20,666 bases of DNA from an uncultured Eubacteriales bacterium (GTDB lineage: Bacteria > Bacillota_A > Clostridia > Oscillospirales > Acutalibacteraceae), in assembly GCA_934454005.1 (NCBI GenBank), contig CAKSGI010000014.1, positions 1 through 20,666 on the forward strand. Direction: 5' to 3'. Positions 15,064 to 20,666 of the stretch are shown here, one piece after another (positions within the stretch are counted from its first letter, which is position 1; each line of letters starts with the position of its first letter). The notes below the pieces were generated by a model, which saw only the letters and a list, made by a program, of their open reading frames with translations, was not told where the DNA came from and did no database searches. Both the position numbers and the translations under genes were made by a program.

Positions 15064-16556
15064 TATTTTTCCTCCTTCTTGTTTTTAAATGTTTTATTAT
15101 TTTCTAAGTTTAATGGAATATAAAATTCAAATTCACAAAACTCTCCTTCTATACTATGCGCATAAATTTCCCCTTGATGCAAATTTATAATAGTTTTTAC
15201 AATATATAAGCCTAATCCCATTCCATTTTTATCCTGACTTCTAGATTTATCCGTTTTATAAAACTTATCAAATATAAAATTCAAATCATTTTTCGAAATT
15301 CCATGTCCACTATTTTTAATTTTAAAATTAGCTGTTTTCTTTGATGAAGTAAGTTCAATTTTTATATATCCATTACTATTTGTAAATTTTACAGCATTTT
15401 CTATCAGGTTATATACCACCTGATGTATCATATCAGGATCACCATTTAAATATATTGGTTTTGTATTCTCAATTCCTTTTATTTCTATCTGCTTTTCCTC
15501 TATCTTAGATTCGAACGATAACAATGATTTAAAAACTATAGAAGACAAATCAAATTTTTGATAATTAATTCTAAGTGAACCACTATCAATCCTAGAAAGG
15601 CTAAGCATAGTTGTTACAAGTCTAGAAAGCCTTTTCACTTCTGATGACACTATATCCAAATAATACATACTTTTAGATGGTGGTATTGTTCCATCTAAAA
15701 TACCGTCAATAAATCCTGCAACTGTAGTCATTGGAGTTTTTAATTCGTGCGATACATTAGCAATAAAGCTCCTTCTTGTTTCTTCCGATTTCGATAAGGA
15801 ATCTGCCATATTGTTAAAGGCTACTGACAGTTGCCCTATCTCATCACTCCTCCTCACAGGAACCCTTTTAGAAAAATCACCTTTGGCAAAACGCTTTGCC
15901 GCATCAGACATCTCACTTAATGGTTTGGCTAAATTATATGATAAAATCCATATTATAAAAAATGATACTACAAATGCAAGCAATGATGCAAGTATCAGTA
16001 ACTTAAATATGTCTTTTCTAAATTCATTTATATACCCCGTATCAGTTGTAGTAATAACAACTCCTAAATTTGTATCTTGTCCTTTCACAGTCACTACAAC
16101 GGGAACCGCCACAACATAACAGTTATTATCATAAAGACTAGTTACTTGTGCATATTTTCCATCAAGTAGTGCTTTATTAATTATATCTAATGGTACTTTT
16201 TCTTTTGTGTGATTGCATAACGAGTCGTGCGAACATAACAGTGTATTCCCCTGTAAATCAGTAACAAATATATCTGCATCTATATTCTGGGAAAAAGTTG
16301 ATATAAACTCTCTAATTAATATGTTATCTATAACCACTAAATTATCGTTAATACTTTTACTATTATTAGATACTATTTTAGATACCGCAGCTGCATTTGA
16401 TTCTAACAAACTTTGTTTTTCATTTCCCCAATAACTTGTTACAAAAATTAAAAACATTCCTCCAAGAGTAATAAAGCTCGTTATAATAATCAACATTGTA
16501 GTTATAAAATATTGCTTAAAAATAGAATTACAGAACATAGCCCTCTTTGAACGCAT
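15063..16556 (-). CDS. Sensor histidine kinase with extracytoplasmic sensor and HAMP domain
   Basis: The 497-residue membrane sensor kinase has TM1 at about 15-41, an extracytoplasmic sensor at about 42-184 that contains four cysteines (CSHDSLCNHT and a later Cys), and TM2 at about 185-206. A HAMP linker follows at about 207-260, then a HisKA domain with phospho-acceptor His270 (SFIANVSHELKTP). The HATPase domain has the N box NLIENAVKFT, a G1 box written NSGHGI and a G2 box GMGLGLYIVK. The Asp common at the start of the G1 box is Asn here, a variant also found in other active kinases. The start is ATG with GAGGTG inside the end of the regulator gene, 2 bp downstream of its stop. Its partner is the adjacent OmpR-type regulator; the signal is unknown but probably envelope stress, given htrA. 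Confidence 0.96.
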   Translation of the reverse strand: MRSKRAMFCNSIFKQYFITTMLIIITSFITLGGMFLIFVTSYWGNEKQSLLESNAAAVSKIVSNNSKSINDNLVVIDNILIREFISTFSQNIDADIFVTDLQGNTLLCSHDSLCNHTKEKVPLDIINKALLDGKYAQVTSLYDNNCYVVAVPVVVTVKGQDTNLGVVITTTDTGYINEFRKDIFKLLILASLLAFVVSFFIIWILSYNLAKPLSEMSDAAKRFAKGDFSKRVPVRRSDEIGQLSVAFNNMADSLSKSEETRRSFIANVSHELKTPMTTVAGFIDGILDGTIPPSKSMYYLDIVSSEVKRLSRLVTTMLSLSRIDSGSLRINYQKFDLSSIVFKSLLSFESKIEEKQIEIKGIENTKPIYLNGDPDMIHQVVYNLIENAVKFTNSNGYIKIELTSSKKTANFKIKNSGHGISKNDLNFIFDKFYKTDKSRSQDKNGMGLGLYIVKTIINLHQGEIYAHSIEGEFCEFEFYIPLNLENNKTFKNKKEEK

Positions 16557-16558
16557 TT

Positions 16559-17242
16559 TTATTTTTTCACCTCAAATTTGTACCCTACTCCCCACACAGT
16601 TTTTAGTTCCCACTGATCAGAAATTCCTTCTAATTTTTTTCTTAATCTTTTAACATGTACATCCACAGTTCTAGAATCTCCATAATAATCAAATCCCCAA
16701 ACCTCATCAAGCAATTGGTCTCTAGTAAAAACTCTATTAGGATTACTTGCCATAAAATAAATTAATTCTAATTCTTTTGGTGGTGTATCAACTTTAGTTC
16801 CATTTACACAGAGTTCATAATTAGTAAGATTTATAGATAATTTATCATATTCAACTCTCTTATTTTCAGTATCTTCTTTATCAGTACTCCTCCGCAAAAC
16901 TGCCTTTACCCTTGCAACTACTTCTTTAGTTTCGAATGGTTTAACTATATAATCATCAGCACCCAGTTCAAGACCTAATATCTTGTCAAAAACTTCACCT
17001 TTCGCTGTAAGCATTATTATAGGGCAATTAGAATTTTCTCTAATTTTTCTTAAAATCTGCCAACCATCCAACCCTGGAAGCATAACATCAAGCATAACTA
17101 AATGAGGTTTTTCATTATTAAACATCTCTAAAGCTTTATCTCCATCATTAGCGATTATTACATCGTAACCTTCTTTTTCTAAGTATAGTCTTAATAGTTC
17201 ACAAATATTATTATTATCATCAACTACTAATATTTTAGACAT
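16559..17242 (-). CDS. OmpR/PhoB-family response regulator
   Basis: The 227-residue transcription factor is activated by phosphorylation from the adjacent kinase. The receiver domain (about 1-120) has the acidic pair D9/D10, phospho-acceptor Asp52 (LVMLDVMLPGLDG), Thr79 (IIMLTAKG) and Lys101 (YIVKPFETKE). The winged-helix DNA-binding domain (about 130-227) includes PPKELELIYFMASNPNRVFT, RDQLLDEVWG and RTVDVHVKRLRKKLE. The ATG at 17242 is chosen because AAGGTG lies just upstream and the product begins MSKILVVDDNN; an in-frame start eight codons earlier (17266) lacks that support. It is the first gene of the operon. Confidence 0.97.
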   Translation of the reverse strand: MSKILVVDDNNNICELLRLYLEKEGYDVIIANDGDKALEMFNNEKPHLVMLDVMLPGLDGWQILRKIRENSNCPIIMLTAKGEVFDKILGLELGADDYIVKPFETKEVVARVKAVLRRSTDKEDTENKRVEYDKLSINLTNYELCVNGTKVDTPPKELELIYFMASNPNRVFTRDQLLDEVWGFDYYGDSRTVDVHVKRLRKKLEGISDQWELKTVWGVGYKFEVKK

Positions 17243-17312
17243 GTTACACCTTCCTTTATATATCATCTATATAGACATTATTATAATGACTAATTGTTAA
17301 CCATCTATGAAT

Positions 17313-17321
17313 ATTATAACA
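17313..17321 (-). promoter_or_regulatory. Extended -10 promoter candidate for the two-component/htrA operon
   Basis: The minus strand reads TGTTATAAT, a perfect extended -10 (TGnTATAAT), about 70 bp before the regulator's ATG. No good -35 is visible at 16-18 bases. A second TATAAT lies closer (17285-17280), also without a -35. Confidence 0.45.
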
Positions 17322-17353
17322 CTAAATTCAAAATTTTTATACAACTATTAATA

Positions 17354-17383
17354 GTATAATCAAAGAATTTAATGTAAATAATA
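17354..17383 (+). promoter_or_regulatory. Candidate sigma-G-type (forespore) promoter of spoVAE
   Basis: GTATA (17354-17358) fits the forespore -35 pattern GHATR. After 18 bases, AATAATA (17377-17383) matches 6 of 7 positions of CATWHTA. It lies about 50 bp before the spoVAE start. In this AT-rich setting a chance match is possible. Confidence 0.35.
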
Positions 17384-17435
17384 AGATAAACAAAATTAAA
17401 AATCTTCAAAAAAAATACAAAGCAGGTGAATTTTT

Positions 17436-17792
17436 TTGGAATATGTAAAAGCGTTCATTGTTGGTGGACTTATATGTGTAATCGGACAAATATTAATAGA
17501 TAAAACAAAACTAACTCCTGCAAGAATATTAGTTCTATTTGTAACATTAGGAGTTGCCTTAACAGCTGTTGGACTATACGAACCAATAGTAGAATTTGCA
17601 GGTGCAGGTGCCACAGTCCCTCTTACTGGATTTGGATATACTATGGCAAAAGGAACTATGGAAGCCGTAAGAAACAAAGGATTAATGGGTGTATTAACAG
17701 GTGGAGTTATATCCGCCGCTGCCGGTATTGCCGCTGCTATTTTATTTGGTTATATAGCAGCATTGGTTTCAAAATCAAATGATAAATCTTAA
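17436..17792 (+). CDS. spoVAE: Stage V sporulation protein AE
   Basis: The 118-residue integral membrane protein belongs to the SpoVA group, which moves calcium-dipicolinate into the forespore and out again at germination. The hydrophobic, glycine-rich sequence matches the family closely: VGGLICVIGQILIDKTKLTP, ARILVLFVTLG, FAGAGATVPLTGFGYTMAKG and GGVISAAAGIAAAILFGYIA, with about three or four membrane segments. The start is TTG at 17436 with AGCAGGTGA upstream; the ATG at 17443 is out of frame. In most spore formers it follows spoVAC and spoVAD; here it is alone between a regulator gene and a ribosomal operon, with its own hairpin terminator. Confidence 0.93.
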   Translation: MEYVKAFIVGGLICVIGQILIDKTKLTPARILVLFVTLGVALTAVGLYEPIVEFAGAGATVPLTGFGYTMAKGTMEAVRNKGLMGVLTGGVISAAAGIAAAILFGYIAALVSKSNDKS

Positions 17793-17813
17793 TTTATTCA
17801 TTAAAAATGATTT

Positions 17814-17856
17814 AAAAAATCCCTTTGAAACTATAAAAGCTTCAAAAGGATTTTTT
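17814..17856. terminator. Bidirectional terminator between spoVAE and rplQ
   Basis: AAAAAATCCCTTTGAA (17814-17829) pairs with TTCAAAAGGATTTTTT (17841-17856), 15 of 16 positions, around an 11-base loop. T-runs leave the stem in both directions, so it should serve both convergent genes. Confidence 0.92.
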
Positions 17857-17873
17857 TTATTTATTTTATTAAC

Positions 17874-18215
17874 TTATATTAGCTCAATTACAGCCATTTC
17901 TGCTGCATCTCCACGGCGAGGTCCTAATTTTGTAATTCTAGTATATCCACCGTTTCTATCAACATACTTAGGAGCAATTTCGTCGAAAAGTTTTTTTACA
18001 ACATCTTCTTTTGTTATAAACGCCATTGCTAAACGTTTATTATGCAAATTGCTCTCTTTTGCTAGAGTAACCATTTTTTCAGCCATCGAACGCACCTCTT
18101 TTGCGCGACTAACTGTTGTTTCTATTCTTCCATTTTCAAGAAGAAAAGTAACCATAGCTCTAAGCATGGCAGTTCTATGAGCAGTGTCTCTTCCTAGTTT
18201 TCTTGTCCCCGGCAT
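17874..18215 (-). CDS. rplQ: 50S ribosomal protein L17
   Basis: Large-subunit ribosomal protein. The preferred start at ATG 18215 gives 113 residues beginning [19 protein letters not shown], the usual L17 opening, with AGGAG 9 bases upstream. An ATG two codons earlier (18221) is only 4 bases from that site. Further family features are [18 protein letters not shown] and the C-terminal [20 protein letters not shown]. It is the last gene of the rpsM-rpsK-rpsD-rpoA-rplQ operon, closed by the terminator at 17814-17856. Confidence 0.97.
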   Translation of the reverse strand: MPGTRKLGRDTAHRTAMLRAMVTFLLENGRIETTVSRAKEVRSMAEKMVTLAKESNLHNKRLAMAFITKEDVVKKLFDEIAPKYVDRNGGYTRITKLGPRRGDAAEMAVIELI

Positions 18216-18251
18216 CGACATTCACTCCTTTAGAAATAATTATTGTATTTT

Positions 18252-19205
18252 CTATTCGTCATCTTTATTTAAACCAAATCCTAAAGATTCTAACTTAGCT
18301 ATAACCTCTTCTAAAGACTTACGACCTAAGTTTCTAACCTTCATCATTTCATCTTCTGTTTTATTTATAAGGTCTTCAACAGTATTTATTCCTGCTCTTT
18401 TTAAACAATTAAACGAACGAACAGATAAATCTAATTCTTCAATAGTTGTTTCAAGTGCTTTATCGTTCTTATTTTCATCCGAAACCACTACAACTTCAGA
18501 TGGATAATTATCATCTGTAAGATATGCAAATAAGTTCAGATGCTCAATAAGAACTTTTGCTGCAAGCGAAACTGCTTCTTCTGCATCAATAACTCCGTTT
18601 GTCCAAACTTCTAATGATAATTTATCATAGTCTGTAATTTGACCAACACGAGTATTTTCCACATTATAATTAACCTTTAAAACAGGAGTATATATAGAGT
18701 CTACTGGTAACAGGCCTATAATTCCATTTACCATATTAGATTTATTTTTATCTGCTGGAACATATCCTCTGCCCTTATCAAACGTTATCTCCATATATAA
18801 TTTTGCATCTTCATCCAATGTGGCAATATGCATTTGAGGATTAAGTATTTCAACTTCACTATCGCATTTTATTGATTCTGCAGTAACTTCTCCTGCACCC
18901 TCAACATCAATTTCGACTGTCTTGGGTCCATTACAATGTAATTTTGCTGTAAGGCCCTTAATGTTCAAAATTATTTCTGCAACATCCTCTTTTACTCCAG
19001 GAATTGTTGAAAATTCATGTAAAACACCATCAATTTTTATAGCTGTTACTGCTACCCCAGGCAATGAAGAAAGTAACACTCTTCTAAGACTGTTCCCTAA
19101 AGTATTACCAAATCCACGCTCTAATGGTTCAACTATAAACTTGCCGTATTTCCCGTCCTCCGATATTGTCTCTATATCTACTCTTGGTTTTACTATCTCG
19201 ATCAC
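18252..19205 (-). CDS. rpoA: DNA-directed RNA polymerase alpha subunit
   Basis: Scaffold subunit whose dimer starts polymerase assembly and contacts activators and UP elements. The chosen start is GTG at 19205, with AAGGAGG 7 bases upstream, giving 317 residues beginning [12 protein letters not shown]; a TTG two codons earlier lies almost on the ribosome binding site. The N-terminal domain (about 1-230) includes [20 protein letters not shown] and [20 protein letters not shown]. After a linker, the C-terminal domain carries [16 protein letters not shown] and [20 protein letters not shown]. It sits between rpsD and rplQ in the conserved ribosomal operon. Confidence 0.98.
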   Translation of the reverse strand: MIEIVKPRVDIETISEDGKYGKFIVEPLERGFGNTLGNSLRRVLLSSLPGVAVTAIKIDGVLHEFSTIPGVKEDVAEIILNIKGLTAKLHCNGPKTVEIDVEGAGEVTAESIKCDSEVEILNPQMHIATLDEDAKLYMEITFDKGRGYVPADKNKSNMVNGIIGLLPVDSIYTPVLKVNYNVENTRVGQITDYDKLSLEVWTNGVIDAEEAVSLAAKVLIEHLNLFAYLTDDNYPSEVVVVSDENKNDKALETTIEELDLSVRSFNCLKRAGINTVEDLINKTEDEMMKVRNLGRKSLEEVIAKLESLGFGLNKDDE

Positions 19206-19233
19206 GAGCAATCCTCCTTAACTCCCAATATTA

Positions 19234-19860
19234 TTATTTGGAGTACAACTCAACAATTAGAGTCTCTTCAACTGCTAATTCTATATCTTCTCTTGTTGGA
19301 ATAGATATCACTTTAGCTTCAAGAGATTCACGGTTAGATTCTAACCATTTAGGAATCGGACGAGAAGCGTTTGCTTCTAAAACAGACTTAATTTTTTCGC
19401 TGTTACGGCTCTTCTCGCAAATAGAGATAACCTCTCCCGGTTTTGTTAAGTAAGATGGAATATCTACTCTTTTTCCATTTATTTGAAAATGACCATGAAC
19501 AACTAACTGTCTTGCCTCTGCTCTTGATGAAGCCCAGCCAAGTCTATAAATAACATTATCCAAACGAGTTTCTAAGATAGATAATAAAGCTTCACCTGTT
19601 TTGCCTTCTCTTTTTTCAGCCATCTCATAATAATGTCTAAATTGTCCTTCTAAAACTCCGTAATAACGTCTTGTTAACTGTTTTGCTCTAAGTTGAATTC
19701 CGTATTCTGAAACTTTCTTGCGTCCCTGACCATGCTGTCCTGGTGCATAGTTCCTTCTTGTCACTGCACATTTATCTGTGTAGCATCTTTCGCCCTTCAA
19801 AAAAAGTTTTTGACCTTCTCGGCGACAAAGCCTACAAACGGCTCCTGTATATCTTGCCAT
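19234..19860 (-). CDS. rpsD: 30S ribosomal protein S4, zinc-binding form
   Basis: Primary 16S rRNA-binding protein that nucleates small-subunit assembly. The 208-residue product starts at ATG with GGAGGTG upstream. The N-terminal cysteines C9, C12, C26 and C31 (CRLC, then CYTDKC) are the full set of the zinc-binding C+ version. Next come [15 protein letters not shown] and, at about 97-160, the S4 RNA-binding domain ([20 protein letters not shown], then [19 protein letters not shown]). Bacteria may carry a second, cysteine-free S4; none is visible here. It is placed as usual between rpsK and rpoA. Confidence 0.98.
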   Translation of the reverse strand: MARYTGAVCRLCRREGQKLFLKGERCYTDKCAVTRRNYAPGQHGQGRKKVSEYGIQLRAKQLTRRYYGVLEGQFRHYYEMAEKREGKTGEALLSILETRLDNVIYRLGWASSRAEARQLVVHGHFQINGKRVDIPSYLTKPGEVISICEKSRNSEKIKSVLEANASRPIPKWLESNRESLEAKVISIPTREDIELAVEETLIVELYSK

Positions 19861-19889
19861 ATTATGGTTACACCTCCTATAATCTTAAA

Positions 19890-20294
19890 TTAGACACGTC
19901 TTCTCTTTGGAGGACGACATCCGTTATGCGGTATTGGAGTAACATCTTTTATCATGCTAACTTCAAGACCAGCTGCTTGCAATGCTCTAATTGCTGCTTC
20001 ACGTCCTGAACCTGGTCCTTTAACAAAAACCTCAACTGATTTCATTCCATGATCCATAGCTGCCTTTGCCGCCGTTTCAGCGGCTGTTTGAGCCGCAAAT
20101 GGAGTTGATTTTCTAGAACCTCTAAATCCAAGTTCTCCTGCACTAGCCCAAGAAACAGCATTTCCCTGAACATCTGTTATTGTAACTATTGTATTGTTAA
20201 AGGTAGACTGAATATGTGCAGCTCCACGTTCAATATTTTTACGTTCGCGGCGTCTACGCGTTGTGGTCCTTTTTGCACCTTTTTGTGCTGCCAT
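19890..20294 (-). CDS. rpsK: 30S ribosomal protein S11
   Basis: Small-subunit protein of the platform near the mRNA exit and E site. The 134-residue product has a basic N-terminus ([11 protein letters not shown]), [40 protein letters not shown] and the C-terminal signature [17 protein letters not shown], all as in the family. The start is ATG with GGAGGA upstream. It lies 19 bp after rpsM and 29 bp before rpsD. Confidence 0.98.
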   Translation of the reverse strand: MAAQKGAKRTTTRRRRERKNIERGAAHIQSTFNNTIVTITDVQGNAVSWASAGELGFRGSRKSTPFAAQTAAETAAKAAMDHGMKSVEVFVKGPGSGREAAIRALQAAGLEVSMIKDVTPIPHNGCRPPKRRRV

Positions 20295-20313
20295 TTAGAA
20301 TTCCTCCTTTAGC

Positions 20314-20666
20314 TTATTTCTTTTTGTTTGCCATTGTCTTTTTAGGGCCTTTACGTGTTCTTGCATTTGTTTTTGAACGTTGCCCTCTTACAGGGAGACC
20401 TTTGCGATGACGTACACCGCGATAGCAACCTATTTCAATAAGTCTTTTTATGTCAAAAGCAATGTCTCTTCTGAGATCTCCTTCAACTGTACAAGAGTTG
20501 TCAATATATTCTCTTAATTTAGAGACATCTTCTTCTGTTAAATCTCTTACACGAGTATCAGGATTTACTCCTGTTGCGGCAATAATGTCGCTTGCAGTTT
20601 TACGACCTATACCAAAGATATAAGTAAGACCAATTTCAATTCTCTTATCTCTTGGTAAATCAACAC
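20314..20666 (-). CDS. rpsM: 30S ribosomal protein S13, N-terminus cut by window edge
   Basis: Small-subunit head protein contacting the large subunit. Translation of the minus strand from the edge gives [39 protein letters not shown] and [16 protein letters not shown]. It continues with [20 protein letters not shown] and [17 protein letters not shown], ending in TAA at 20316-20314. Only about six residues (normally MARIAG) are missing. The helix-hairpin-helix motif (IFGIGRKTA) and the basic C-terminal tail are intact. Confidence 0.96.
   Translation of the reverse strand, partial: VDLPRDKRIEIGLTYIFGIGRKTASDIIAATGVNPDTRVRDLTEEDVSKLREYIDNSCTVEGDLRRDIAFDIKRLIEIGCYRGVRHRKGLPVRGQRSKTNARTRKGPKKTMANKKK

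Noticed and set aside
17779..18180. Open frame of 133 codons on the plus strand
   Set aside because: It is antisense to rplQ and covers the spoVAE/rplQ terminator.

Overview
The window looks like a chromosomal segment of a low-GC, endospore-forming Gram-positive bacterium, most likely class Clostridia. The evidence is the AT-rich sequence, strong AGGAGG-type ribosome binding sites with frequent TTG/GTG starts, an HrcA/CIRCE heat-shock operon, a greA-lysS pair, spore genes of the spoVA group (spoVAF and spoVAE), and an rpsM-rpsK-rpsD-rpoA-rplQ operon. I cannot name a species.

Layout. Positions 1-4756 (minus strand) hold the heat-shock operon hrcA-grpE-dnaK-dnaJ, with dnaJ cut by the left window edge. 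A sigma-A-type promoter and a perfect CIRCE operator sit upstream of hrcA. Positions 4870-6959 (plus) hold greA and lysS behind a near-consensus promoter. Positions 6960-9130 are an accessory patch. It contains a multi-pass membrane protein of unknown function and a cysteine-rich small protein, each preceded by a copy of the same ~115-bp hairpin-bearing repeat, and then a frameshifted remnant of a ProX/YbaK-type prolyl-tRNA editing gene. Positions 9142-12546 hold a divergent pair: an unusual lipoprotein with a second membrane anchor and a zinc ribbon (minus) and spoVAF (plus). The spoVAF ribosome binding site lies inside a terminator-like hairpin. Positions 12666-13812 carry two tandem TM2-domain miniproteins and a small XRE-type regulator, bounded by hairpin terminators. 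Positions 13822-17242 (minus) hold a response regulator-histidine kinase-HtrA protease operon, with almost no space between the genes. Then come spoVAE (plus) and, on the minus strand, the end of a large ribosomal operon, with rpsM cut by the right edge.

How the genes work together. HrcA represses its own operon through CIRCE, which controls the DnaK-GrpE-DnaJ chaperone machine. The two-component system together with membrane-anchored HtrA is probably an envelope-stress response. SpoVAE and SpoVAF belong to spore dipicolinate handling and germination, but here they are about 5 kb apart and separated from the rest of the spoVA genes. Most of the window is ordinary housekeeping DNA. The stretches worth a second look are the repeat-flanked accessory patch after lysS and the hairpin leader of spoVAF.
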